From the NCBI RefSeq assembly GCF_028201475.1, contig NZ_CP116383.1:1488001-1552000 (forward strand): DNA of 64,000 nucleotides, read 5' to 3'. The notes below the pieces were generated by a model. That model was given only the letters and a program-made list of their open reading frames with translations, was not told where the DNA came from and did not search any database. This DNA comes from Vibrio sp. SCSIO 43137. Lineage in GTDB: Bacteria > Pseudomonadota > Gammaproteobacteria > Enterobacterales > Vibrionaceae. Shown here in pieces: positions 32,685-42,179 of the stretch; positions within the stretch are counted from its first letter, which is position 1, and every line of letters begins with the position of its first letter. The translations under genes were made by a program, and so were the position numbers.

Positions 32685-35600
32685 ATGATAAAAAAAATAA
32701 TCGTCACTGTTATCGCCCTGCTAATACTGCTATCGGGAATTTCCGTATGGTGGTTTGAGGTGTTTAAACAGGATCTGGGCTGGCTAAATATCGCCTCTCT
32801 TATTGCTGGTTCTATTGTATTTGTAGCGGCATTGATATGGCTCTACAGACAGAGAAGTAAAGATCGTGCAGCCCGAAAAGCCCATGAGCAGGAAGTTCTG
32901 CTAAAAAAAGATACTCAGTATATTCAGGATATCTTTAAAAAATCCGTAAAACGGGTACAGGGTAGCGGCAGCGTTAAGCTAAAAACACTGTATGACTTGC
33001 CTTGGTACCTGCTTATTGGTGGTGAAGGCGATGCCAAGAGCTCGATACTGCAGCAAAATGGCCTTGAGCCGGTACTGAATAATCAGACTCAGAAAGAGGA
33101 TGAAGAGCACTACCTTAAGTTCTGGAGTAATGACAGGGTAGTGGTACTGGAAGTAGGACACCGCCTGTTTGATAACGAAGGTATCGATGAAGCTCTGTGG
33201 AGCGTACTGTGCCAGCAACTGATTAAGTATCGTCCTCGTCAGGCAATCAACGGTGTGGTTTCTGTTATCGGTTGTGACCGCTTGCTGAAGGGAGATCGTA
33301 AAGACAGACAGAGACTGAGCAGCATTATTCAGGAAGCGATTCTGACCCTGAGTGATCGCATCGGTATCCGCGTACCTGTCTATGCGACCTTCTCTAAGAG
33401 CGACACTTTGACGGACTTTACCGAGTTCTTTGAGTCATTCTCAGGTACAACACTTGATAGCCCTATGGGCATCACCTTTGAAGATACTCCTGCCGGTCAG
33501 TTTGACTCTTACCTGTTTGATAAACAAGCCAAGGCACTGGTTTCTTCCCTTGCTGATCAGCAGTTTGAACTGCTTAAGAACAGCCACAGTGATAAAGCGG
33601 GATCGGTAGTTGCGTTCCCGTATCAGTTCACTATCTTTCTGCAGCGCTGTAAGCAGCTTCTGCGTGATATCGGCAGAGAGAACCGGGTACGGGAGTCAGT
33701 CTGGATTCGCGGCAGCTATTTCCTCTCTTCCGGCCAGAAAGGGGCCAGTTTTGACTTGCTGACGCAAACCATGGCTGACCGCTCGGAGTTTAATACCGCT
33801 GTGGTTAGTGAGCAGGATCAAAACCGCCGTAGCTATTTTGTATCCGGTCTGTTCAGTAAGGTGATTCTTCCTGAGAGCCGTTTAGTTGGTGTGAACAGCA
33901 GAAGACAAACAAGCTATTTTCTGCTGACTGCCGTAGCCATGCTGGCTATGGTTTCTGTACTGACACTGGCTGGTCTTGAACTTAAGAATAACTGGAATCA
34001 GGATGAAGCCTGGCGTGCTAAAACAACCACTCAGTTAAGTGTTTATGCCTCAGACATTGCCCGCCTGAACCGGGAGACAGTCTCCATTACTGATATTATT
34101 GCGGTACTGTATGAGCTGCGTGAAGTAGTGGTTGAAGGTGCAGTTGACCGTCCATGGTATGAGAAGGTGAGTATCCGTCAGGATGAGACGGCGCAGCTGG
34201 TTAACCGTGCTTACCACGACCAGCTTAACGAGATACTTCTGCCACGGGTGGAAGAGATCATCAGTAACGAACTGTATGTCTATATCAGCCTTGGAAACCC
34301 GAGTAAGATCTTTGAGATTCTACGTTTTTATCAGATGCTGTTTGATGAAAAGCGTTTGGATATTAATGATATGCAGGAGTACCTGCTGGAAAACCTCAAT
34401 GATCAGGGGGATGTTTCAGAGCAGGATATTAACAAGTTGTCACTGCTGATTGATGACCTGTTTTCCGGCCCTTACGACAAAACTCTGACGGCCAATGAAG
34501 AGCTGATTGCTGTTGCGGTGAACAACCTTGAAGGTCTGTCAGCCGAACGTCTGATTTACTCGAGAATTAAGAGCCTTCCAGCCTATAACGGTCAGGTGGA
34601 TATCCGCAGGCAACTGGGAGAGAAGTTCAGTGATATATTCCTTTTTGAAGACGGGTATCACGGCTTCCTGATACCTGAGATTTATACCCGTCAGGGTTAC
34701 AGCAATCTTGACCTTAGTGCTAAGTCAGCAATTCTCAGATTGCAGATGAAAGAGTTTAAGATGATGCAGGGCGACTTCTCAGCCGTCTCTATCACTGAAA
34801 TGACAGAACTGAGCCGTCAGATTCAGCGTCTCTACTTTGCCGATTATATCTACCGCTGGAAGGATCTGATCGCCAATATCAAGGTAAGAGACTTTGCTAC
34901 TGCTCAGGAGCTATCTCTCGCCCTTAGACTGGCAAGAGAACCAGCCACCAGCCCGATTCTGGATGTGTTGGATGCTATTGTGGTTAACACCACACTGGCA
35001 GTGGAAGAGCAACCGGATACTCGCCAGCAGAAACAGGTGGCGGCACAACTTGGGGTAAAACAGCTGACCAATATCGCTAAGAAGGCTGACAAAATTAATC
35101 GTCTGGCCGGAGATAAGCTATTAAGGCTGCAACCGTCATTTGTGGTGAATGAAGCGTTTAAAAATTACGCCGCTTATATTGATTCTGAAGCAGCAGCAAC
35201 TGGCGGAGCGCCGATGAACAGCCTGCTGGCTCAGTTTGATCAACTTAATAGCTACTTTGACTCCGCTTTAAGTAGCGCAAATCCGGCCAAAGCTTTTTAT
35301 GGCTATGCGACTGCTCATGCTCAGGGAAGTCAGGACGCTATTGTGATGTTCTCCCGTGAGGCCGGAAAAGCGCCAAATCAGGTTGCCGGCTGGGTGAAAG
35401 CTATTGCCGGTCAGTCGTGGGCCAGTGTTATTAACAGCTCGGTTGAGCATATTAATGTTGAGTGGCAAAACCGGGTGTACGGCTTTTATTCTCAGGCGAT
35501 TGCCGGTCGATTCCCGTTCTCAACGGACAGCAGAAGTGAGATTGAACTGAATGACTTTGCTATGTTCTTTAAAGCTCAGGGAACGGTAGAGAAGTTTGTC

Positions 35601-36146
35601 GATGATGTGCTTAGCCCGTTTGTAGAGTGGGAAAATCAAAAGCTGGTTACCCGTGAAATTGACGGCCGTGCTCTTCCGGTTAAGCGTGATGCCCTTGCTC
35701 AGCTCTCTAAGAGTAAGCAGCTGCAGAAGCTGTTCTTTAATACTTCCGGGCAAGAGCTGGCGCTAAACTTCAGGGTTAAGCCAAGTTCTATGAGTACTGA
35801 TGTAACTGAGTTCAGAATGAGCGAGGTGGAACTGCTGTTTGATTATCGTCATGGCCCAAGGGTATGGAGTGATATCAACTGGCCGTCCAACGCCGAAGAC
35901 TCTGAACTGAGGCTTAGCTTCTTCCGTGGTGAAGACAGAGTCGCTACACAGGCTTATCAGGGCAAATGGGGTCTGATAAGGGTGGTGTTTGACAGTAAGA
36001 TATCAGCCACTGGTGACAGTCGCATCAGCAAGGTTCGTTTTGAGGAAGAGGGTAAGCATATTATCTTCGATAGCTCTATTGGTGATGGCTCTGTGAAGTT
36101 CAGCAAACCTTTCTTTTCTGGCTTCAGCCTGCCGCGTAAGCTATAA
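32685..36146 (+). CDS. tssM: T6SS inner-membrane protein TssM (IcmF) with degenerate P-loop
   Basis: TssM spans the periplasm and joins TssL to TssJ. The 1153-residue protein has two N-terminal membrane segments (about 5-20 and 33-54), a cytoplasmic NTPase-like domain (about 60-400), a third membrane segment (about 410-432) and a long periplasmic part with IcmF-related and TssM C-terminal domains. The P-loop reads GGEGDAKS (112-119), lacking the usual GK[ST] glycine, and the switch after it reads VVLEVG instead of DTAG-like. Nucleotide hydrolysis is therefore doubtful. The C-terminal ~100 residues (FFRGEDRVATQAYQGKWGLIRV) form the TssJ-binding beta domain. A strong terminator follows. Confidence 0.95.
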   Translation: MIKKIIVTVIALLILLSGISVWWFEVFKQDLGWLNIASLIAGSIVFVAALIWLYRQRSKDRAARKAHEQEVLLKKDTQYIQDIFKKSVKRVQGSGSVKLKTLYDLPWYLLIGGEGDAKSSILQQNGLEPVLNNQTQKEDEEHYLKFWSNDRVVVLEVGHRLFDNEGIDEALWSVLCQQLIKYRPRQAINGVVSVIGCDRLLKGDRKDRQRLSSIIQEAILTLSDRIGIRVPVYATFSKSDTLTDFTEFFESFSGTTLDSPMGITFEDTPAGQFDSYLFDKQAKALVSSLADQQFELLKNSHSDKAGSVVAFPYQFTIFLQRCKQLLRDIGRENRVRESVWIRGSYFLSSGQKGASFDLLTQTMADRSEFNTAVVSEQDQNRRSYFVSGLFSKVILPESRLVGVNSRRQTSYFLLTAVAMLAMVSVLTLAGLELKNNWNQDEAWRAKTTTQLSVYASDIARLNRETVSITDIIAVLYELREVVVEGAVDRPWYEKVSIRQDETAQLVNRAYHDQLNEILLPRVEEIISNELYVYISLGNPSKIFEILRFYQMLFDEKRLDINDMQEYLLENLNDQGDVSEQDINKLSLLIDDLFSGPYDKTLTANEELIAVAVNNLEGLSAERLIYSRIKSLPAYNGQVDIRRQLGEKFSDIFLFEDGYHGFLIPEIYTRQGYSNLDLSAKSAILRLQMKEFKMMQGDFSAVSITEMTELSRQIQRLYFADYIYRWKDLIANIKVRDFATAQELSLALRLAREPATSPILDVLDAIVVNTTLAVEEQPDTRQQKQVAAQLGVKQLTNIAKKADKINRLAGDKLLRLQPSFVVNEAFKNYAAYIDSEAAATGGAPMNSLLAQFDQLNSYFDSALSSANPAKAFYGYATAHAQGSQDAIVMFSREAGKAPNQVAGWVKAIAGQSWASVINSSVEHINVEWQNRVYGFYSQAIAGRFPFSTDSRSEIELNDFAMFFKAQGTVEKFVDDVLSPFVEWENQKLVTREIDGRALPVKRDALAQLSKSKQLQKLFFNTSGQELALNFRVKPSSMSTDVTEFRMSEVELLFDYRHGPRVWSDINWPSNAEDSELRLSFFRGEDRVATQAYQGKWGLIRVVFDSKISATGDSRISKVRFEEEGKHIIFDSSIGDGSVKFSKPFFSGFSLPRKL

Positions 36147-36171
36147 CTGAAACAGAGAAGAGTCAGGGTTC

Positions 36172-36207
36172 AATTAAGCCAGCATTTTGCTGGCTTAATT
36201 TTTTATT
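36172..36207 (+). terminator. Intrinsic terminator after tssM
   Basis: A 13-bp perfect stem (AATTAAGCCAGCA and its complement) with a TTT loop is followed by a T-rich run (TTTTATT). It closes the long T6SS operon. Confidence 0.9.
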
Positions 36208-36260
36208 CGCCAGATGAAGCAATATAATATTATCTTGGCAAGTATCGAGCACAAACACGC

Positions 36261-36312
36261 ATAAACCCGTCCTTGGGGCTCCGCCGCGCCATCCCTGGCG
36301 CAGAGGGTTTAT
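36261..36312. repeat. GC-rich nested inverted repeat, REP-like
   Basis: An outer 8-bp inverted repeat (ATAAACCC and GGGTTTAT) encloses a GC-rich centre with a second hairpin, GCGCCA-TCCC-TGGCGC. The surrounding DNA is AT-rich, so the GC-rich block stands out. It may be a dispersed palindromic element or part of a small RNA; one copy only is seen in this window. Confidence 0.5.
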
Positions 36313-36405
36313 TTATCGATATTTGCCCGACGAAAAGGTGAAGATATCAGCTTAGGTCGCAGGCAAGCTAAAACATAAATCAGATAATCAGGGTATTTGC
36401 TATTA

Positions 36406-36960
36406 ATGGCATTAGTTAAGGTCAGAAAAGATAAAACAGCATTTCGCTTTGAACTAAAGGCGTTGCAGCAGTGTGCCTGCTACCGGCTGCAACCGCTGCT
36501 GGACCAAGACTCTGAAAGCAAAACGCTCTGGCTGCACTATTTTGAACAGGCCGATAACTTTCTCTCCTTCTCTTATAAAGATGCTGACAAGTTTCTTACC
36601 TTACTGCCGCAAATTATCAGGGCAATCCGTTATTGCCATCAGCAGGGTTGGGTACACGGAGATATTAAACCTTCAAACTTGCTGTATCTTGCTGGTGAGG
36701 AGAGGGTGATCTTGATTGATTTTGCCGCGGCGCTACCTATCGGCCAGAGCCGCGAAGAACTGACGGAGTGGCAGTTTACCTCTCAGTTTGCCCGCGAACA
36801 TCAGAGAAAAGGTGAAGGTGTAGCTTGTGAAGCCGATGACTGGTATGCCCTGAAGCGGTGGCTGGAACAGTTGCTGAGCAAGCCACTCACGACAAGACAG
36901 ACCTTAAAGGTAAAGCGGATAATTGGCTGGCTGGAGAGCCAGATATCAGCCGCCGATTAA
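36406..36960 (+). CDS. Compact Ser/Thr protein kinase-like protein, T6SS-associated
   Basis: A 184-residue protein with the protein-kinase catalytic loop HGDIKPSN (H84, D86, K88, N91) and an activation segment LIDFAAA where the usual DFG reads DFA (D105). A possible ATP-binding lysine lies in VKVRKDK near the start, but no glycine-rich loop is visible, and the C-lobe is short (typical kinases have about 260 residues). It could be a small PpkA-like kinase for the T6SS FHA switch, or a pseudokinase. ATG at 36406 is used; a TTG at 36397 is possible. Its end overlaps the convergent PAAR gene by 15 bases. Confidence 0.72.
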   Translation: MALVKVRKDKTAFRFELKALQQCACYRLQPLLDQDSESKTLWLHYFEQADNFLSFSYKDADKFLTLLPQIIRAIRYCHQQGWVHGDIKPSNLLYLAGEERVILIDFAAALPIGQSREELTEWQFTSQFAREHQRKGEGVACEADDWYALKRWLEQLLSKPLTTRQTLKVKRIIGWLESQISAAD

Positions 36961-37242
36961 CACTGTCGGCCAGCCAAGAATGATGGTTCCGCCATGTGCC
37001 GTCATATCCGTCATTCTGGCGGCAGGCATATTGTTGATCAGTACTGTGGCACTGCCTTTAATAATGCTGTCCGGCGGACCGACACAAACGCACATCTGCC
37101 CAAGAGTAGCTGCGGGTAGGTTACCGATCAGCACGGTCGAAGGCATCGGTAGAATAGGCCCTCCAACATGGGGGATGGGAACCACAGCCGGTGTCTGCAT
37201 CGGGCAGACATGCATATCAGTTGCTCTTGCAGCAGGAAACAT
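36946..37242 (-). CDS. PAAR-domain T6SS spike-tip protein
   Basis: A 98-residue PAAR protein that should cap the VgrG spike. It starts MFPAARATDMHVCPM and contains PHVGGPILPMPSTVLIGN, AATLGQMCVCVGPPDSI, ATVLINNMPAARMTDMTAHGG and ends GWPTVLIGG. The His and Cys residues fit the family's zinc site. No toxin extension is present. The ATG at 37242 has GGAGGAAA upstream; a longer frame to 37332 has no PAAR features. Downstream of DUF6931 and vgrG in the same operon, it ends inside the convergent kinase gene. Confidence 0.9.
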   Translation of the reverse strand: MFPAARATDMHVCPMQTPAVVPIPHVGGPILPMPSTVLIGNLPAATLGQMCVCVGPPDSIIKGSATVLINNMPAARMTDMTAHGGTIILGWPTVLIGG

Positions 37243-37243
37243 A

Positions 37244-37816
37244 TTAGCTTTCCTCCAGTTCGCCGTTACCGCCATTGGCGATATCGGTACCGATTTCGAT
37301 AAAGTGATTAAAACGCTGTTTAGCATCAGCACCGTCAGGCAGTATTGCGCTCAGGTTAATACAGCCAGTCACGGCCTGCGCATATAGATAAGGCGGTGGC
37401 GGAACCACAGGGTCTTTCGGTGAGGTCATACTTCCTCCGCTCCAGAAAGCAGCTTGTGCTGCCCAGCCGGCACCGCTATCCAGTGTTGCTTCTTTTGCCA
37501 TATTCTCAGCGTGACGGCGGCTGGTTTCATCGGGAGTATGTACCCACGCTTTAGCTGCATTAATGGCATCGTTCTCTTGTTGTGACCAGTCATGCCGCTG
37601 GCTGGCACAATTACAAGCCCACCAGATAGACTCGCGGATAGGCAGGCCATGGGCAATAAAGGTGACCGCGTCACTATATAGCTCGGCTTCCAGTGCTTTG
37701 CTAACCAGTTCAGCCGGAGACATTTCCGGTTCTGTCAGGGCTTTTATCTCTGCACTGGGCTGATACAGAGCAAGAATGTCTTCTGCGAACTGATGAGGAA
37801 TTTTAATATATTTCAT
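37244..37816 (-). CDS. DUF6931-family T6SS-associated protein
   Basis: A 190-residue cytosolic protein that I place in the DUF6931 family often found between VgrG and PAAR genes; the role is unknown, possibly loading or adapting the spike. Typical blocks are LPIRESIWWACNCASQ, AAKAWVHTPDETSRR, GWAAQAAFWSGGSM and the proline stretch PVVPPPPYLYAQAVTG. It ends 1 base before the PAAR start codon region and its start abuts the vgrG stop, so the three are one transcription unit. Confidence 0.75.
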   Translation of the reverse strand: MKYIKIPHQFAEDILALYQPSAEIKALTEPEMSPAELVSKALEAELYSDAVTFIAHGLPIRESIWWACNCASQRHDWSQQENDAINAAKAWVHTPDETSRRHAENMAKEATLDSGAGWAAQAAFWSGGSMTSPKDPVVPPPPYLYAQAVTGCINLSAILPDGADAKQRFNHFIEIGTDIANGGNGELEES

Positions 37817-39852
37817 TAGTTTACCTTAGCGATTGCGCCCTGAATTTCTACCATGGCTCCGGCTTTAATCTGCGTCATTGCACTGCCGTTAACGGAGACC
37901 AGTGCACCTTTTAGGTCGGCTTTACCTTGCCCTTCAACGGTAACCATAGCGGCTTTTAACTCAGCTTTGGCCTGACCGGCGATACTGACTTGCGGTGCTT
38001 CAATCTTAATTCCGCTGGCACTCAGCTCGATTTTGCAGGCACCGACGGCCAGTGCAATTTTGGTTTTGCCTTTTAGGGAGATCTCTTGTCCGTCAACGGT
38101 AATGGAAGCGGTAGCTTTTAAGTCGGCATTAGAGCTAGCTTCGATAGCCACATTCTTATCAGACTTAACGGAGAAATCCTCTTTACTTGACATATCCGCG
38201 GTTTTGTCAGAGCTAAGGGAGAAGGCCTCCTTCGATGAAACCGACATGCTCTTTTCCGTTGCCGCTGAGAACTCCTCTTTACTGCTGATATCCAGACTCT
38301 TTTCTACACTGACGGTTTTAATCCCGGTGATGGTACTGGTGGCGTCGTTCTCCACTTCCGTTAACATATCTTTCTGGGCGTGGATATAGAACTCTTCTTT
38401 GTCTTTTTGATCGTCAAAGCGGATTTCATTACTGGTTTTACTGCTGCCGTCAGGAGTAGCACGGGTTCTTACGCCACTTTGGGTTGCGGATTCAAACGGA
38501 GGCGTATTGGTTGGATTATAGATAGAACCTGAGACAACAGGGTAATCAGGGTCACCGTCAATATAGCTTACCAGCACCTCATCGCCGATGCGCGGCGTAA
38601 ACTGCACTCCAAACCCTTTACTGGCAAAGTTTTGCGATACAGGTAGCCAGCAGGAGGTGTTTTCATCATTTTTACCGTTAGCATCCCAGTGAAACTGAAC
38701 CTTAACCCGGCCAAGAGCGTCACTGTAGATCTCTTCTCCGCTAGGGCCCGTCACTGTCGCGCTGTGCACGCAAGACACTTTGGGCTTGCCAAGGTGCTTA
38801 GGCCGGAACGGGGTCGAAGAGGGGATACACTCAAATTGATTGCGGTATTGCAGCTCACGGCCGGATTCTGAACACTTAATATGGTGAACAATCTCAGTGA
38901 CCAGATACTCCTGATTGCTGGCGGAGATAGGGTGTTCTGTCAGTTTAAACTTCTTACCGGCAGAGAGCGCCATAATGGTCGAGGAAGCACTACAGATAAT
39001 CTTGGCAGAGTCATAAGCTTCCATTCTGGTTTTGGCCAGATCGCGGATAACAGATTTATCCTTGCTGCCCTGACCATAGTAATAGTCACTTAACTCACTC
39101 AGTGAGTTAGAGAGAGAAGAGGCCTGCTCACCGCTGTCGATCAGTTCAGGTAGTTCCTGACTGTAATCGGCAAGGCTGATTTTAGCTGTGGTCACTTTGC
39201 TCTTTTGTTTCCAGTTAGCCAGATTGTAATCGCTGCTGCCGGTTTTCTTATAGCTATATGGCGAGTTTTCTGCACTTTCGAAATTCTGGTTGCTGTCCGA
39301 TAGCTGTACCTTGTGGGAAGATGAGGAGTGATCTACCCGGTAGTGCCAGCCTTCCGTCGCCATTACACGCTGAACAAAGGCGAGATCTGTTTCATCCATC
39401 TGAGTGCAGTACTCATGTTCTTCTCCGTCACCAGATACTGAGAAGTCGGTGTAACTTTTAATTCCGGCATCGCCGAAGATCTGCTCGATAACCTGCTTGC
39501 TGGTCATCTGCTGGAAAATCTGCCGGTTATGGCGGAAAGCCAGCAGTGAGAAAGCGTCGCTGGAACCGATACGGTAGTAGTAGAGATCTTTCTCAATACT
39601 GTACTCAATCAGCTCAATAGAAGTGACTAAGCCATTGTAGAAGCGGGATTCCTGCTGGAAAGTAAACTCGATGCTGACGGCTTTGCCAAGAGCTGACTCA
39701 TCGATAGGCTCAGGTGCAACCAGAGACAAGCTGATTTTACACCCTGCAGAGAGCTGTTCTTTGCAGGTGAGATCTGTGGTGATATAGGGGCCTTTTCCGT
39801 TAAGCTTGGTTGTTAAAGGGCGGGAGCCGCTATTGTACTCGCCTGAAGCCAT
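37816..39852 (-). CDS. vgrG: T6SS spike protein VgrG (TssI)
   Basis: A 678-residue VgrG trimer subunit. The gp27-like part covers about residues 1-340 (SRFYNGLVTSIELIEYS; LLAFRHNRQIFQQMTSKQVI). The gp5-like OB fold follows (about 370-450; GRVKVQFHWDANGKN, GDEVLVSYIDGDPDYPVVSGS). The tail has several SSKE[DE]FS-type heptad-like repeats (about 520-580), then the beta-helix needle with repeated IxVxGQ-like units to the end. No enzymatic extension is visible, so cargo must be other proteins. Its promoter region holds a 12-bp inverted repeat. Confidence 0.94.
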   Translation of the reverse strand: MASGEYNSGSRPLTTKLNGKGPYITTDLTCKEQLSAGCKISLSLVAPEPIDESALGKAVSIEFTFQQESRFYNGLVTSIELIEYSIEKDLYYYRIGSSDAFSLLAFRHNRQIFQQMTSKQVIEQIFGDAGIKSYTDFSVSGDGEEHEYCTQMDETDLAFVQRVMATEGWHYRVDHSSSSHKVQLSDSNQNFESAENSPYSYKKTGSSDYNLANWKQKSKVTTAKISLADYSQELPELIDSGEQASSLSNSLSELSDYYYGQGSKDKSVIRDLAKTRMEAYDSAKIICSASSTIMALSAGKKFKLTEHPISASNQEYLVTEIVHHIKCSESGRELQYRNQFECIPSSTPFRPKHLGKPKVSCVHSATVTGPSGEEIYSDALGRVKVQFHWDANGKNDENTSCWLPVSQNFASKGFGVQFTPRIGDEVLVSYIDGDPDYPVVSGSIYNPTNTPPFESATQSGVRTRATPDGSSKTSNEIRFDDQKDKEEFYIHAQKDMLTEVENDATSTITGIKTVSVEKSLDISSKEEFSAATEKSMSVSSKEAFSLSSDKTADMSSKEDFSVKSDKNVAIEASSNADLKATASITVDGQEISLKGKTKIALAVGACKIELSASGIKIEAPQVSIAGQAKAELKAAMVTVEGQGKADLKGALVSVNGSAMTQIKAGAMVEIQGAIAKVN

Positions 39853-39863
39853 AAATCCCCCAA

Positions 39864-39926
39864 ATGACTAACAAATTATCATAGATTCAATCAATTAAGA
39901 TTACATCATATCCCTTTGTTAGTCAT
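39864..39926. promoter_or_regulatory. Spaced 12-bp inverted repeat upstream of vgrG
   Basis: ATGACTAACAAA at 39864-39875 is repeated as its exact reverse complement at 39915-39926. Equivalent positions are 51 bp apart, close to five helical turns, which suits a looped pair of regulator sites in the vgrG promoter. It could also form a cruciform or, if transcribed, a hairpin. Confidence 0.55.
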
Positions 39927-40139
39927 CAGATGAAGAGGCAGTAAAAACCTAATAAGACCAGTTGATGTGGCCGGATTAAAACAAGACGAGTAAGTAGTGA
40001 TAGTTTGCCTATTAGTGAATAAAAGCTATTGCTAATCAGAGCTCTCACATCAGGGCGAACATTATTGCGATAAACAACTCAGCCCAGTACTATTGTTTAA
40101 CTAAATAATAATGACATTTTTGGTTGGCATTTAAGTCTG

Positions 40140-42179
40140 ATGGAACAGTTGCGCAAGGTTTATCAATATGCTGAACCTAACCTTACCTTAATTGGCTGGT
40201 TGGGTTTTGTCGGTTTCCCTGCCTATTACTTTGTCTGGCAATATATCTTTCCTCAGCCCTATGAAAACGTGTGGCTTCGCCTGATTTGTTCACTGCTGTT
40301 TCTTGGCATTGTTGTCCGCAATAAGCTGAACGTCAGGCTGCGTTCTTATATGCACCTCTATTACCAGCTGGTTATTATCGCTGGTCTGCCATTCTTTTTT
40401 TTCTATATGTTGTTGATGAACGGCTGGTCCCAGATCTGGGTGATGTCGTTTATGTCATCTATATTTCTGCATATTCTATTGGTACACATTACCTGGATAA
40501 TGTGCCTTCAGACGATTATTGCGCTAGTTCTGGCAACGTTTTTTGCCTGGGTGGCCAAAGGGTACAGTCTGGAGATGGTGGTTGACTGGTCTCAGCTACC
40601 TGTGTTTCTGTTTACTTACCTGTTCGGCAGTTTATGTTTTTACCGCTATAACGTGGATTATGACTCCAAAGTGGCGTTGGCAAAATCTTTCGGCGCCGGC
40701 ATTGCCCATGAAATGCGCAACCCGCTAAGTAGCCTTAGCCGTTTTATCGATGTAATTCAAAGCTCGCTTCCTAATACCCGCATTGACAGAAAAGATCACT
40801 ATCAGCTTAGCCGCAGCCAGATAACAAGGCTACAGCAGGCGAGTGATGATGCCTGGAAAGTGATTCGCTCCGGAAACGAAACTATAGATCTTCTGCTTAC
40901 CTCTATTGATGAAAACCGGGTTTCCCGCTCCAGTTTTAAGCTCTACTCAGCTCAGGATATAGTCGAAAATGCGATAGAGAGTTTTAGCTATAAAAGTAGT
41001 GAAGAGAGGAATGCGGTAAGCCTCAATATAAAGGGTGATTTTGAGTTTTTCGGTAGCGATACCTTGCTGAAGTATGTGGTCTATAACCTGTTAAAAAATG
41101 CTTTTCACCACGGCTTTAAAGAGGCGTTCTCCATTGATGTTACCCTTCGTGCCGGAGTGCGTAATAACAAGGTTATAGTACGCGACAACGGCACGGGTAT
41201 TGCGCCTGAGTTAATTAACGATATCTTCAGGGATTTCTATACCACAGGCCAAAGCGGTAGTCATGGCCTTGGCTTGCCCTTCTGCAAAAAAGTAATGGCT
41301 TCTTTTGGCGGCAAAATAAAATGCAGTTCTGAGCCGGGTAAATGGACTAAGTTCACTTTAACCCTTCCTCTGTCAAAATCAGATTCAGTGGCGGAAATCA
41401 AAAATGAACTGGCCAAACAAAAGTCAGTTTTAATGATTTCTAAAGGTGAGCTTCTGGTCAATCAGATAAGAGGAGCGGCGGATATCATCGGTTTTGAGTT
41501 AACTACCGTGACAGCTGAATCTGCCCTGAGCAGCAGTCAGGCCAATTACGATGTTGTGCTTATCGACTTGGATCCGCTTCGACGGTCGGCAAACCTACTG
41601 GATAAACTTGAAGCCATGTATGCCTATGGTGAAGGCCAACTTGTCTATCTTTATTGCGGTGAAATTATTAAACGGCCTGTCAAGGCTGGTGTCTCTCCAC
41701 TCTGGATAAAGAAAGAGCAGTGGCAGCAGAGTCCGGTTCAACAAATGGATAAGCTGCTGTTTGACTCCGAACAGGTAATAGTACCTGTTAGTGTGGCGAT
41801 CCCTAAAACGGATTTCAAAAGAACCGTAATGATCGTTGACGATAATGAGTCCCTACGCAGGTTTACCGCTATTCTGTTGGAAAAACAGGGTATTGAGGTG
41901 ATTCAGAAGGAAAATGGTCTTCAGGCGATTGATACTCTTGAAAAAGAGGATGTTGACCTGATACTGATGGATATTGAAATGCCGTTAATGGACGGCATTG
42001 AAGCGAGCAGCCGGATCCGCCGCTCCGATAAAAACTACGCCGGAATTCCGATTATCGCTCATACCGGCGATAACTCCGTGGCTATGATGGATAAAATCGA
42101 CTCTTCGGATATGTCTGACTATATCTTAAAACCAGCAGACAAAGAGAAGTTACTGGATAAAATCGCCGACTGGATTTAG
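40140..42179 (+). CDS. cqsS: CAI-1 quorum-sensing hybrid sensor kinase CqsS
   Basis: Membrane receptor for CAI-1-type alpha-hydroxyketone signals; without ligand it phosphorylates the LuxU-LuxO pathway. The 679-residue protein has six membrane segments (about 1-175), a histidine kinase domain with HEMRNP (H190), N-box LLKNAFHHGF, G1 DNGTGIAP and G2 GSHGLGLP, and a C-terminal receiver with LILMDIEMP (D611). Offset by four from V. cholerae CqsS (H194), the ligand-pocket residues W104, S107 and C170 correspond to W100, S103 and C166 here, all kept. It is convergent with cqsA and lies 287 bases from vgrG, divergently. Confidence 0.95.
   Translation: MEQLRKVYQYAEPNLTLIGWLGFVGFPAYYFVWQYIFPQPYENVWLRLICSLLFLGIVVRNKLNVRLRSYMHLYYQLVIIAGLPFFFFYMLLMNGWSQIWVMSFMSSIFLHILLVHITWIMCLQTIIALVLATFFAWVAKGYSLEMVVDWSQLPVFLFTYLFGSLCFYRYNVDYDSKVALAKSFGAGIAHEMRNPLSSLSRFIDVIQSSLPNTRIDRKDHYQLSRSQITRLQQASDDAWKVIRSGNETIDLLLTSIDENRVSRSSFKLYSAQDIVENAIESFSYKSSEERNAVSLNIKGDFEFFGSDTLLKYVVYNLLKNAFHHGFKEAFSIDVTLRAGVRNNKVIVRDNGTGIAPELINDIFRDFYTTGQSGSHGLGLPFCKKVMASFGGKIKCSSEPGKWTKFTLTLPLSKSDSVAEIKNELAKQKSVLMISKGELLVNQIRGAADIIGFELTTVTAESALSSSQANYDVVLIDLDPLRRSANLLDKLEAMYAYGEGQLVYLYCGEIIKRPVKAGVSPLWIKKEQWQQSPVQQMDKLLFDSEQVIVPVSVAIPKTDFKRTVMIVDDNESLRRFTAILLEKQGIEVIQKENGLQAIDTLEKEDVDLILMDIEMPLMDGIEASSRIRRSDKNYAGIPIIAHTGDNSVAMMDKIDSSDMSDYILKPADKEKLLDKIADWI

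Noticed and set aside
37816..38400. Evolved VgrG with C-terminal toxin
   Set aside because: The tail ends in the usual beta-helix needle repeats and has no extra domain.
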